Of a stretch of 64,000 bases of DNA, positions 10,301 through 25,300 are shown piece by piece. The position numbers and the translations under genes are program-made. Positions within the stretch are counted from its first letter, which is position 1, and the number at the start of each line of letters is the position of its first letter. This stretch comes from Serinus canaria (lineage: Eukaryota; Chordata; Aves; Passeriformes; Fringillidae): the NCBI RefSeq assembly GCF_022539315.1, contig NC_066317.1:41882435-41946434 (forward strand), in the 5' to 3' direction. The notes under the pieces are model-generated. The model searched no databases and was not told the DNA's origin. It saw nothing but the letters and a program-made list of their open reading frames with translations.

Positions 10301-13300
10301 GCACTGTCCAAAACAATTCTCACCATATGCAAATTCATATGGAAGTGTTACTGCATACAGGGCTTACCTTTAGCAGGTTGTTCTGATGACGAAATCTCAC
10401 TGCTTTTTGCCTTAGTCAACTCTTGGTTTGAAGTCTATTGGGGAAGGTAAAAATGAGTTAGAACAAAATTTTACTGATCAGCTTCATAGCTTATTGGCTA
10501 ATTTACTAACTAGAAACCCACTGTACACTTGCTCCATGAATTTGTCTATTCAGTTTAAAATAAAAACAGCAAGTCCTACTTGCCAGCTGGTCAGTAACAG
10601 TTTACAGAACTATTAACACTGATAAGCATGTTTTATCTGAACATTTTCTTTTCACTGCAGTAGTTCCCAGGAAAACTGTGGTTCTACTTAAAAGATCTAC
10701 AGTTTTAGACTTTTAAGTAAAATTTTCCAGTTACATCCTTGCCTAATGTTAATACCTGTTGAGCAAACCAAAGTTTCAATAGACTGTCAGTCTTATTTAA
10801 TATGTAAAGAGCTGACAATTCTCCAAAACAAGGTTACATATATTAAAATTTTAAGAAAACTAACAGTAAAATGACAATCATGCCCAATAACATTTCACCA
10901 TTGTTCCAGAAATAATCACAAAAGGGAGGAAAGACAAACAAAAGACATGCTAGAATACAAGAGTGATTTACTCCAAATCAGAACTTGATCTCAGCAAACA
11001 CAGAGAAAGAACTACTTCAAGGTTTAAAATTGTGGGGTTTTTTAAAGTTAACTTTTCACTTGCAACTTAAAATGTTTTCCTTTCTCATAGCAGATGTAAA
11101 CATTAGTTTTGCCTCTGTTCCTCTATCCACTTTGGCATCAGCTGTGAGGAATGCCACATTATGCATGTAGCACCTACAGGCATCATATGATTTCTTGTAT
11201 TATCCTTTTACTTTCAATAGTACAAAGAAATGCAAGAAGAAAAATGAGGTACACAGACATATGTACTGAAAAGCTGTGCACTGGCACAGGTTTGTTCTGC
11301 TTTTACAGTTTTGTCTGTACCTGTTCATTTTCAGTTGTTTCACTGCTGGCTTGTAGTGATGTTTGCACATCAACAGGTCCTTCCTCAAATTCTATTTCTT
11401 CATCTTCATTCTCATCTTCTCCACTGCCATAGTTAGTCAGAGCTTGGGTTTCTGCTTTCGATAAACCTAAAGGCAAATCAATGTAAAACCACCTGTGAAT
11501 TGCCAAATCCTGTTGGGGAATTTAATGCAATGATACCTCTTACTTCAAAACAGCCTTTAAGATTAAGATACAGTAACGACTCAACTTTCAAAAGATCTCT
11601 GTGTTTCACATAAGCTATATTATGAAGAAACAGTGAGAAATGTCAAAGTTATTAAACAAGTTGGTGCAAAGAATGTAAATGGTAAAGGAATCCAAGCCAG
11701 AAGTAGTTGGTGTAAGACAAAAATCAGGACAATAAATAAATAATAAATAAATAAATAAATAAAATGCAAGCTTTACTTTAAAGTAAAAGCACATTTTAAA
11801 AAGCCACATTGTTTAAATTAAAAACTGCATAACAGTTGCACAGCTTTCACACCATTCAGGTTAAAGTCTGAGAAACTTGGAGTTAAGCTGAGACATGATA
11901 TATAACCTAATGAATCCATTTCTAATTTATTTTTACAGATCTACTGATTATGAAAAAAATTACTTCCTCCAATTGGAATACTTAACCGTTGACGTAACAC
12001 TAGGAAATACAGTACTGCAAAACCTTCACTGACAAAGGACTGACTATAAACTCAGTGAGAGAAGGTATTGTATGTTGTAAGATTAGCTGTAAGATTAGAT
12101 TCAAAACTACAGTGGAAGCACTGAGTAATTAACTATATAAAAGTTCCTTACTTATTGCCACTGGACCACTTTCACTTTCCTCATCTTCCTCTTGCTCAGA
12201 TGCATCAGATCTAATATTTTCAGGCACTCTGTTACCAGCACACACTTCTGAGTCCGGTACTTGTTTAGCAGTTTCAGTCTCATCCTTGTCCTAGGAAAAC
12301 ATGGAATACTGTGCAATTTCATGTTTATCTAAAGACTACACTAAGGTTTCTGCATAAAGGTGTTGTTTCTCAGAAGTTTAAAAGTATCTACTAAAAATCT
12401 AAGTAGTTTAAGTAGTCCTTACAGCCTTGAAATGAATACATCAGAACAATACTCCTGAACAGAGCATCAGAACATGGCCCTGGTTCAGACACAGCTTTCA
12501 AGGACCTCATAACTATTAAATATGTCATTATCTGCAAAGGCTGACACTGATCAGCATGCTAGCTTAAAAAACCCTTTCAATTAGATTTGTCGTAATCAAG
12601 AAGACAGACACAACTGCATTATTACCTTGCAGCAATTTCCCTGCTCCTCCTAAATAAGGAGTAAAAATATTCCTCACTGCAGCTTCTCATTTCTTTAGCA
12701 ATATCTCCTCAGCAGTCTCCCTTGTTGAATGATTTGCTAAATACGCTGAATGAGAAAATTTTGCATTCCTATATGAACCTCAAGTAAAGACCTGAGTTTG
12801 GCTCCAAATGTTGAAAGGACTTTTCTACAGTACAGCAACCATAACATGTACAGCTTTCTACTTTTACTTCCAATGCAGTGTGACAGAAGCTCTAAGCCCT
12901 AGAAGAAAGCACTGACTCCACTCCCACACATGCCTACTCCTATATCCATATCCATTTAGGATAACAACTGACATTCTGCTTGGTATATATACCTGTATCA
13001 TTCCCTTGACTGGGGAAAGCTGAACATTCCAGCAGACCATTTAAAACTTCATGCACAACACATTTCCCCAATTATATCAGTGGTTTTCAAAGGAAACTTG
13101 AAAAGAAAAGGGACAAATTCTGAGCACTAACTTTTCATATTCAGAGCACAGTCAGGCTTGGACTCTAAGACCTTCAATACCACATATCCCAATTCAGAAC
13201 ATCAACCTTCTCCTGAAGATGGAAAGTAAATTAACTTATTGCGTACCATTAAAAAAGAAAATGCTAACTGCTATAAATAGTTAAGCAGTCCTTAGAAATG

Positions 13301-16300
13301 CAAATTATAATTTACTTTGTAACTTTGATAAAACAAATGACTGAAAATAACAGAAAGGAGATTAATAAATTTCTAAAGGCTGGAAAACAGTCTGCTTACA
13401 GATACTTGATTTCTATGACAGACAACAGTAAGATTAAGTAACCTATGAAATTATCTGAGGAACAGAGACAGGTGAAAGGCATACACATACTTTGTCCTCA
13501 TCGACATCTTCAACAGAAGAACAAACATCCACCTGGAGACCTTTTTTTGCCTAGAAGAAACACAAACTGTCTTCAATTCTAAACTGAAATGACTTGGAAA
13601 TACTGAATCAAACTATGGCTTCATGAAAGCCAGGCTGAAATGCTAATCTTACTAAGAATTGCTATCTTAAAACAGCAGGAAGCCACAGGGACTTTTGTAC
13701 ACACAGATGTTTTCAAAATTTGAGAGTTGCAAGGCATTAATAAAAATCTGTGCTTCTTATTTAAACAATTATGTTTATATTGGGCTAATCCTACAGTCTG
13801 TGGTTGAATCATATCTAGCACATAGAATTAGATACATCATGGCAGGAGGGCTTGAAACCAGATGATCTTTAAGGTCCTTTCCTACACAAACCACTTCATA
13901 ATTCTAACTCTGACCAAGACAAAGAACAGGGTGTTCAGCAGTTACTTTACTGGCCTCAAGAGAGTCAGAAAATTGACCAAGATCAAATATGTCTACATCA
14001 GGAATCCAGAGTTGAGGGCTGCAAAAGACCATACAAAGATAATTGTGCAGGTCTGTACAAAGTAACTACAACCTACCACTTCTGGCTCAACTCTGGCTTT
14101 GTTGAATCTGAACCTTTGTCACATCAATGACAGAAACATTAACCTTAATGAGAGACAAACATTAACCTTAACCCTAATTCTGTCTTCAAGGAGAGAAGAA
14201 ATGCTGAATCTAAGCTGGCTCCATGCTTTCTCATAGCAGGTATAAGCCAACTCTTCAGGTAACAAAAATACATAGAGTTGGTTTATACCTGCTCTGAGTT
14301 GCCAATGGGCAATCTCAGATAAAACAGGAAGTCATGTCTAAATCTTTCTGGATTCAGAGTGTTCCTTTGGCCTCTTTACAAGGCACTCCACAGTTTCCCT
14401 CATACCATACATACTACTGATATATCTAAATTTATTATCTTGAAGTATAGCTGGTGGAACACCTAAAAATACTTGTAGAACTTTATAGTTTATATCAGGT
14501 TCAAAATATATCTTCTGCTGGCATTTAGAAATGAATTAAGGGTATGTTTTGGTATTTGTGTTCCTAGAAGAAAGCCGAAAGGACACTGAAATCATAAATA
14601 CATCAACATGATCTGGTTTATTGTTTGTTTTGTAAACTTAAAAAATACCCGCAGCTATGCTCCCAATAAAAGCAATAGTAAAATGTAAATGGTGTGAAAC
14701 CTAGCCAAAGCTTGCTTTTTAGAGCAAGAAAATGTCCTACATATCTCTCAAATATTTCTGAAAACTTATATATATTTTACACACCAAGTCCAGAAACTGA
14801 TTCTTTCTGCATATGCCAACAAACCAACTACATGACAACTTCAGAGATTTACTCTTATTTTGTTAAAGATGATGCAAGGAAACCAGCAGGCAAACTAAAG
14901 AGATAATGAACTGGGACCTCCAATATGTCAAAATACTTAGCTGGGTGTAGTGGGCCCATGCAAAACCAACACACTGGGATAGAAGTAAACTTCTTCACAG
15001 TAGGTAGTACAGGCTGTGTTTTTGATTTGTGTTGAACACGGGGTGGACAGCACAGGGATGTTTTCATTACTGCCAAACAGCATTCCACAGAGTCAAGACC
15101 TCTACTCCTTACCCCACCCTAAAAGCAAGAGGTGAGAGTGCAGAGCACTTGGAAGGGGACACAGCCAGGGAAGATGATCCTCACTAACCCAAGGATGTCC
15201 CACACCACACAGCATCATGCTCAGCATATAAAGCTGAAGGGTGAAGAGTGAGGGGGGGGAAAATCCAAAGTGATGGTGCTTGACTTCCCATGTCACCATT
15301 ACATGTGATGGAGACCTGCTCTCCTAGAGGTGGCTGAACACCTGCCTGCCTATGGGAAGTGGTGAATGAATTCCTTGTTTTGCTCTGCTTTGACTATACC
15401 AATTCAATTGTCTTTATCTCAACCCAGGAGTGTTTTCTGTTTTACCCTTCTGCTTTTTTCCCTTTCCACAGAGGGGACTGAGTGGCTGTGAGAGGCTCAG
15501 CTGCCTACTGGGGTTAAACTACTCAATGACCCCATGTGTTAAAACGATTTCAACACTTGTTAATTCCTTCCTATGTTCACATAAAACCGTTAAGACATTT
15601 CCTCTGAATTACAAATGAAGTCGATAAAATTACACATCTATAACAGATCCGCATCTGTGACACAGGACTTGCCCTTACTGACAAAAACCTGCTCATGCTC
15701 CTACACAAGCGATACTGTGATTACACAGCAACTTGTAAAATAAATAAAAAAACATATATATAAGGTATAAAATAAGGCAACCAAACCAGTTTAGAAAATA
15801 CACATATTTAGCAATCTACCAAAAGCTACATTTTTCAAAAATAAAATAAAACAAACCTCTTTAGCATAAGACTGCATTCCTTCAGTGGTTTCTATTTTTC
15901 GTTTACATCTCTGCTTTACAGAAATACTGTTGCTATCCAAGTCTTGCATGAGTTTAAAAAAGGCTAATTCATTGAATAATACTTCAGAGATCTCCACAAG
16001 AAGATCCTCCCCACAATCTTTTAATTTTCTACCAGCAAATTTTGCCAGTGAATCCTGTGAAGAGAAATAATTCTTCAGTTTCTGAAATAAGCTTTCAAGC
16101 TTTAAAGATAAGTATTTTTCATATTTCTAATAACTTGAAATGAGTTATGTATGTATAAGCTCATATTATTTTAAAAAGTTTTAGTGTCCTAAACAGATTT
16201 TACATGGAATCTCTAGTCACATAACACAGAACTTAAGAAGCACATTATTTAAACTCCATGCTTGTAGAAAAAAAAGAAGAATGAGAAGTGCAAACTACAG

Positions 16301-19300
16301 ATTTTCAGGAATTGACACAAGATGTCCATGAAAAGCATCACTAGAGCTCTTCCTTGAAGACAATCACAGGCCAGAGATACACTTCTCACTACCTGGCTCT
16401 GACAGAAAATATGTTCTTTGTGCAGTAAATAATTTGTTTAGGAACAAAGGTAATACCTCGTCACTGTACCTAAGGTGAGGAAGAACTGCAGCTAGGCTAT
16501 TCAAGGTGTAAAATCCAACTTCAGAGAAGTTGGCTCATTAGCCAACTTAAGTGCTGCAAAACAGAACTGAAAAACTACTAACCTGAAGTATACTGCCAAG
16601 CTGCTTATGAAAGAACTTCACAAATTCTTTACTTTCATCATTTTGTTGTGTAAGAGTCAAGACCATACGTCTTACTGATGTCAGTAATTGAGAAGAGCAG
16701 ACTTCATCCATGTGTTCCTACAAAAGTATCACAGAATGAGCTTTGTTACCACTTCAAAAGAAAAACTAGCCATCAACCCAAATACAGAAATTAATTTATA
16801 AAAAACCCCACCTGTCCACTGAAGAAACAGCACATGACAAAAAAGTCCTAACCAATCTCACGAACACCATACTTCATGAATGACTGCTTGCTCACAACAC
16901 AAGAAGATTTATCTCAGTTTTCTAGTACATGAGTACTTGGCATCTTACAATGTTTGGCCAAACCAAGAAGCTTCATATATTGCGGCTGTGTACACAAGTG
17001 TATTTAAGTGTATATTAAGACATCTACTGTTATATGCAGCCTTAAAATTGCAGATAAAGAACAAGTCTTCAGGCACTCTGACTGTGGCATGTCAACAATA
17101 TAGAGGTTTTAAACTGAGTATTACCAAATACCTTATTAGACAAACCTAAGCTTATACACTGTGCATACTATAAAAAGGAACAAGGAGATGCCTTAAGCAA
17201 CTCAATCTTCTCTGCTCTCCAACCTTGCAAAGAAGAACTGTGACTATTTCTCCTTCTTTAAAGAAGAACATTTCTTCTTTGTCGTCACAGAAGTTAAAAA
17301 GTTCTCAACGACTTTAAAGATATTTGTAAACAGGAGAAAATAATGCTAAAAATCAACTACTCAGAGATATTTTTCAAAAATACTCTATTACTGTACATGT
17401 AGCAGTTTTAATCAGTGATGTCAGTTCAGCTGCCAAAAGGCACCAAATATTTCAGAAGTACATTCTCAAACATTCCTATATTTAATTTTGTCAGCTCCAA
17501 AGCAAGCAACCTCTACTCTTTTTGATGTCAAGTCCACCTGCTCTATGAAATCTAGAAGCCTCACCATTTATTTCTCCTATTAAAAACTACACAGAATCTT
17601 TCTGTGGAACATCTAATTCTTCCTTCATCTTCACCGGAGTCTGCAACTGAACACATATTTATGGGCAGCTGTTTCTAAGAGGCAAGTTTTAGATTTTAAA
17701 TAATGTTCTTCTGTGCAATTACACAAGTGCTTTTCTTACTCTTCTAATTCATGCCATATTATAAAGACCCCTTACCTTCAGAAAAGGAATGACCTCCTTC
17801 ATAATTGCTTTAATCTGCCGGTCCAGCTGCTGAGTATCTATACGAGGACATGGAACTGCAGAAACATCACCTGACTGTGGCACAGACTGACATTCACCAG
17901 TACCTGGACCTTGTTTTAATAAAAAGAAGAAAAAAAAGGTAGTACATTTAATACATTCAACATTACTGTTAAAGAAATATCACTTTCAAAAATTTATTTT
18001 AAAAAGAAATATTATTTCCTTAAGTATGTAAATATCCTTTCAAACTGCTAAGTTTTCAATATAAATAAAGAGGAAAGCAATTTAGCTTGATAGTTACTAG
18101 AATTATTTTCTAAAACTAAGCAAAATATATGTATAGGTGCATACCTTCTAATTTAGCAGCAGAAGCACCCTGAAAATTACTAGAGCAGCCCTCAGAGTCA
18201 AGGGTACTTTCAGCTTCAACTTTCATACGCTCATATTCCCTCATCCAAGACAAAGCTTTATCTAAATGAATCACTGTGTTGCCTATATTCAGAATAAAAA
18301 CACTTTTTAATCTAAATAAAAAGTTTTCAATTGATAGACAAACAAACAATGATTAAAATGACTTTAAGGCCCCAGGTTTTGAAATCCACATATAACTAGT
18401 TTCAATATTTTATTACACACTTTGATAAACACTCTGTGTTTCACAATTAGCTAATTTATTTATGTTTTGTCCTACAAAACATGTAATTACACACTAAAAA
18501 TCAAATAACAGTGTACTAAAGTGCAGATAATTGCAGGCATTTAGGGAGGAAGGGAGGGAGGAACACTTAAAACACTAAGTCACATCATTCTCACCAAGGT
18601 CATCAGTGGCAAAGGGTTCAAAATTTGAAGAAGTAGACAAAGTACTGCCATTGTCTGCATCAGGTCGTTCACATTCTTGACATGCTTCTGTAGAAAAGTT
18701 CTTGCCAAAAGTTTCCTAAAAAATACCAGACAACTAAATACAAAGAAGAAACACACCATACTCTAACAGATGAGTGAACAAGCCTGCAATTCTTTTCAGT
18801 GACTTGCTGTGGTATCAGGGTTTGTCATCAGACTGCCTGACTGGAGAATAATTCTACTTTCAGGTTAAAAATCCATCAGGTTCACGTACCATGCTTACTT
18901 CAAATACTTTAAGTGCAAAACATGTAAGAAACTGTACAAAGGTATAATTGATTTCTTAAATACAAAAAAGCAAAAAATTTTGGAGAATCGTCATCAGTAC
19001 TTGTCCTGACCTTACTCAGGAGAGGAATTTGGCTCTTTCTGAATGTATCAGTTTCCAATTTACATCCTCTCCATATTTCATTCGCCCCGACACATCACTC
19101 ATTTGCAATACCGAGAGTCCTACCATATTTTATCACTTTTGCACTGATTCTTTCACCACTAGTTGTTTAGAAAAGTCTGTGCAAGTCAATACTAATCTTA
19201 ACAAAATTAAATTCCTAGTATATTTCACTAGACAAGCATACATGTGTACAAACTGAAATACAGGAAAAGCTGCCAGTAGCTTCTGAATTTCAACACTTAC

Positions 19301-22300
19301 ATCATCTGTAGAGGCAAGACTTTCACTAGGAGTGAGTTCAGAATTTGATGCCACCCATGTTGAAGAATTCAGTGATTTTGAACACTTCCCTTTTTCATTT
19401 TTCTCACATAAATGTCTGGTCACTATATCCTGGAAAAGATAATCTATGCTGTAAAAAAAGATCTAAGGTTTGCTTGATTCATATACAAAATCAAAAATTC
19501 TGTGCATACCTGTAGAGCATATAGAGCCCTTTGCCTCAGATAATCTGTATTTAGCAGCTGAAGCTCATGGAAAAGTTCAATAAGAAAGTGGGGACGAGAC
19601 TCATTTTGAGAAATAAGAGTTGCCACTTCAGAATAAATTGTGTCTCGCAAAGCTTCAAACATAGAAAGATCACTACCAGTTTCTGTAGAAAAAAATAAAG
19701 GAACTTGTTAAGTCCTTGACAGGCATCCATTTAACAAGCTATCAGGTATGCAAGTTATGGGTATACAAATTATGTCTCAATCATTGCAGATTCCCTAATA
19801 TAGCTGCTTTCATAAAGCTTAATAATTTCCTGAAGGGCAAACATTCCTAAATTATACCTTATGCAACCTTCAATATATAAAATACAATACAGAGCAATTG
19901 TAAAAATAATTTTCTTTACACTTCTGAACAATACCTTTTGAAAGTATTGTTTATAAAAGAGAATACTGCACACAGCACAGTAAGTATTAAACACTGAAAA
20001 TGGACTTTTAAGACATTTCAAGAAAGATAGTGAAAGGTTTCAGGTTTATATAATACAAGCAGTCCACACTTCTGCAACACAAGCAGCATTAAAAAAACTT
20101 TAGACTAAATTCAAGAAAGCCACTCTGTCCCAACATAAATGCTACATTCTTATACATGTCTAGTATCACTCCTAAGTTCACAAAAAACCTCCTACTCTTA
20201 AACCTTATTACATAAGACAATGTGTTGCCTAACAAACCTCCCATTCATCTGAAAATTAAGGATTATCCTTGCATCACAACAATCAAATTATTACATGCAT
20301 TATTTGGGAAGTGCTGAATGGAAACAGTTAAATTCAGAAAACTCAGTTCAACAGATGTGTAATTGTTAATATTCAAGTTAATGAAGTTATTAGTAATACA
20401 GCAAACATTACTGTGCAATTTGATTATCTGCAAATAGTTTACCAATTTTTTAAGCACAGGCAAGCTTTTTCAACCTTTGAAAAGTTACCACAAATTGCAT
20501 CCCTCCCCCATTACTAATATGTAATAGCCACTTTTAAACATACTAAAAATGCCTACTAAATAAATTTTTTGATGTAGTATCTACCTCCATATTTTCTATT
20601 TTTTCTATCTGTAATTTTTACTAATCAAGAACATGGTAACCACATTCTCCACAACTGTAATTCAAAGCAGTTGGTAACACTGCTGTTCATGCAAGGTGGC
20701 TTCTCTTGTCTTGGTTATAGGGAGGGTGCTGCCGTAGCACTAACCTTGAACATCTGCTAAACAGTGAGTTATAGGACCAAAGGTAAGAGAAGAAAAAAAA
20801 AAGTAATAGCATATTGTTGAAGCTAAGCAGTGAATGCATTACCTGGCGCTTCAATGCATGCATTTCTGTTAGACTGCTGCAGAATTCTCCTAGCATGCGC
20901 TGTAGGAAAGTGGGGATAGACAGTGATAAACACAAAAATGTGCACCAGAAATAAAGACAGGGTCTATACAAAACAGCAGGAGGAAGACTGCTTAGTCATC
21001 CAAACCACATCAGAGCTGCTTACTGTGAGAATGAGAACTTGACCAGTGAAGTTTATTATGTACACTAATAAACAGCTCTTAGTGTGGACATAGCTACACT
21101 GGCAAAGCTTTATATTGTGCTACAACAACTAAAATTTCTGCATCTCTTAAACAAAACAGAAATAATGGCAGAACCAAAAAAGGCACAGGAGAGAGAATTT
21201 TTATTATCTAGTACAAGAAAAGCAGTGCAGATGGCAAAAATGTAAGGGTTTATGTGATGTTCAAAGACTGAATTTGAATGATATTTGATGGAGCTCATTT
21301 AAGCACAAATAGGAAGAAGACATGTACGCAGTGCAAGATGTAGTTTAAACATCAAGCAAAGTTTCATCAGTTTAACAGTTACTTTCCATAAAATCACCAA
21401 CAAATGGGTGAGATTGGCTATATTTTTGCTTTTTGTATGGTAAAAGATTTGTAAATTACTTTAATCAAGTATTTAATATACAGAGAATGCCCAAAAGCAA
21501 TTAATATAAAACTTTTTACACAATTTACATTTACAGCATCATTAGAAATTAAAATGCAAAATCCACATGCTAAATATACAGTTCTGTCTTCCTGCCAAAA
21601 CACACTGCATTTAAATAACACACTAGCAACGAAGGTCTCTTACTCACATAAGTTAACAAAATAATTAAATATTTAGAAAAGAGTACCTGAAGACATTTCT
21701 GTAGATCTACTGTATTTAATTATTTTTTCCAATTGCTCCTGATTCCTTTTGCTGAACACCTTTGCATGAACCACGTCATCAGAGTGTCTGCTTTTATTGT
21801 TCTTGCAGGGCTCACACACACTAGAAGCACTTGCACTTTCATAACCTAACGGGAGGAAACGAAAAGAAAGAAATAAAGAAACAGCTTACAAGATGTTTTG
21901 TTACTTTAGAAAATTTGTTCAAGGGCACTCTTAGAGATGCAAAATACTAATGATGTTTCCTATACTAAAATCTTCCTCTGTATACTGAAGCCATACAGTA
22001 GTACTAAATCCTCACCAACTCCAACAGTACTACTATACTAACTAGTATAGTCCCTCTCTTTTCACAATATTAATGAAGCTATTTTTTTTCAGCAAATAAT
22101 CCAGTTTGAACAAGAAGAAAATGAAGAAGATTCTCCTTGTTATTTTAAATCTGTACGTATCTGCATCCACAATCCTCTCAATTGGTTATTTATTTTCTAT
22201 TTACTGAAATCCTAAAAAAACTTATGCAGTTGTATTATACAAAATTTAGTCATTTCAATAACTTATTTTCATTATTATAGGTACTATTTAGGGAGAGTAA

Positions 22301-25300
22301 ATTCTCTGGAATGTAATGATTATAATCTAAGCCAAGCTTGCCACAGTATCCAAGATTACTTTACAACCTACCAGCATTTTTAGTTCTGCCTTTTAGCTGA
22401 GAAGAACTCTTCCTCTTAGTCTTTGATTTGGGCGTTTTATCTTTTGATGCCAGGCTTGCTTGTGCTGATGCTTTTCTAGATCTAAATGTCTTTGTCACAG
22501 TAGTTGGGTCTATTGGATCAGGCATGCTGCTGAAACTCTCCAAAGACTCTTCATCAAACTCTCTTCTCCGGTTCATATCGCACTGATTCTTATGACCAGA
22601 AGCAATGTTTTGTACTGAAACTGCAAAACCTGCATTCAGCTGAGACTGATCATCTTTCTTCATTTCTTGGCTATCATCAAGCCAAGTTGATCTTTTTTCT
22701 GTTTCCTCTTCAGGTTGTCTATGATTCCTTCTGCTAGAAAAAAAAAAAAAAAAAAGACCCACAGACCAATCTCAATATACCATAACCTAATCTCTCAGAT
22801 AGAAACATCATGTATTACCAGGCAAACAGTTTATCTCTAATGCAAATTATATGCCCCTGTTAGTTAGACATCAAATGAATATTGAAAAATAAACAGCTCC
22901 AGAGAACCCTTCCAAATGGAGAACAGAACTTCCCATTTATCTATCCCTGGTTTCAACATGAATATATTTATGCAGCTACTGCTGTGCTCAAATAGTACCA
23001 CAGGCCAAAACATTTCTTAAAGCAACATTCAGTACAATCTAAAGTAGCACAAAAAAAATAAGAATTCACTGAAATTATATCCTCTAATTATTCAAACAAC
23101 TCAGTTTCAAAACAATCCCACAGAAACAAAACCTTACTCCACCTACAGAAACTGTTAGAAAACCACTCCAAGATTGCATTTGATTTTAAAATTTTCATTA
23201 TGTGATACATTAATTTATATATAGAAAAGCAGAACACTACTGAAAAAAAAAAGAAAAAAATTAAGTTGGAACTTTAGAAAAGTCAAGCTCATATAGTAAT
23301 TCTATGACAATAAATTCCCTTATGAATTATAATCTCCCACAAGGCCCAGAAAAGGGAGGAGAAATTATTAAAGAAGAGCTGCACTTTGACATTCAATACC
23401 TTTGTTTTTCTGCTCCATTAGAGGAACTGCTTTCAAAGGGTTTGGGGAATGCCATATACTCTGTTTTCCCAGAAGTATTATGTTCTAGAGGATGCTGCTG
23501 CTCCTGCTGCTCACTGCTGCGTGGAGAAACATTATGTGCAAAATCTCCAAAACCAGATGGAAACACTGGATTACAGTTAATACCTACGAAGTAAACAAGA
23601 GAGTCAGAAGATATTACCTCATTTATTTGTGTAGTAAAATTCAAATTTGAGACATACTGTGTGGCAGCATGAAATTATGAAGCAAAAATACATTGGGGAA
23701 GTAAGCAAGAACTGTTTTCATCCTGAAAGCGCTGTAAACAATCAGAATTTATCTTTAGTGAAGGTTTTGAACACTACTGGATACTACAATCCCATCAGTG
23801 GAGATCAAGGTCCTTCAAGAAACTCCAGTAAAGAGCTCCAAATAACAACAGTTCCAATTGACAAGAAAATTCCAATGGTTCAGGTACTTATAGAGCCAAA
23901 GAAGTCATAGTTTCATACTACTTCAATTTTAACATCAGAATCCTTATAGAAATGGCAAACTGAATGTAACTGGGTTTTTTTGGGGTAGGTTCCATGTAAT
24001 TTTTAAAATGTTCTCAAACAGAAAACAGACTCTGCAATTTGAAAGTTCTAATCTAGGTCTATGCCTATTTCCTGGTTTCCTAACAAGACTGAAACATATT
24101 AAGATAGTTTTGTTTACTTTGAGTTATACAGTAAAATACCTACACTCTTTTCCTCCAAATCCAACAGCAAAAGTAGATTATAGAAAGAGATTAGGAATAC
24201 TGTATCCAAGTCAACAGTTACTGTACAACTCTGATGGGAACAAAAACTGGTTAACATGCTCCTTTTCCAGGCATTTATAACAATCATGAGTGTTTGAAGT
24301 TCTAAGAAAAACAGAAATAATTACCAAGTGCCACCTTCCAATTACATGGTGCACTCAGAACTTGATTTCAACTATGAAATGATTGCTGAAGGTATGTAAA
24401 AGCTTCAAACACTGCGTTTTGTATGTTGGATTTGAAACCTTACACGGAGTGAGTATTTTCTTCAGTATGAAGAGCAAGACTCTCTCAGTATGAAGTATAA
24501 CTAACTTCATACTGAGAGAGTCTTGCTCTTCATACTGAAGTAAAAATACACAATTATTCAGCAATAACTGGTAAACTTCTGCTTAAGACCATTTCAAGAT
24601 AAAGGAAGAGTGACTGAGTTTCATTAAGTTTCACATTATAATTTCAATTAAATGAGAAAATGTCAATTTTTGAAATTCATATTACTTCTCATACCTACAG
24701 GAATACTCACCTGGAGCAAAGGAAGAAAAATTAGTAAATCCTGGAACACTAAAGAGGTTCACAGGTTGCGGAGGGTAGTTGAATGGACAGAAAACAGGAG
24801 ATGGAGGTGGCGGTGCACTACTGCCTCTCTCCTTTCTTGATGGTTTCTCTTGACACTGTTGTTCTTGCTGCTGCATAAGATCACTTAACATTTGTTTCAA
24901 CCTTGAAAATAAGAAAAAATAACAACTTGGAGAAAAAAAATAATATTACGGGAAAACTGTACATTTATACTCAAGTAATTTGAGCTTCATATTATTTCAC
25001 CTATACCATGTAATGTATGTAAAGAAGTGCTCTATTTAGCTTATAAAAAAACCTCAAGATAAAAATTACATTTAATCCTGAGCTGGTTTAAAATCAACTG
25101 CTCTGTACTAGTGGTCATGCATGCACAGTTTAAACATCCTTGTAAAAACAAAAAAAACTGACTACATACTAAAGAAATAAGCAAGCTGAAAACTTCAACA
25201 GAAACAATCAAATATACAAAGTATTTACAGAACAGAGGTTAAAATTGATTTTAAAAACTTTGTAAGAGGACAGCACATATATATCACTTTCCAAATACAA

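Larger units (their letters stand above)
13551..15856 (-). other. PCM1: PCM1 intron between coding exons 30 and 31
   Basis: 2.3-kb intron holding a CR1 tail and an LTR, both inserted antisense to PCM1. Between them no gene is seen. Confidence 0.85.

Noticed and set aside
14150..14178. Telomere-like TTAACCTTAACCCTAA
   Set aside because: Only about two imperfect units; not an interstitial telomere array.
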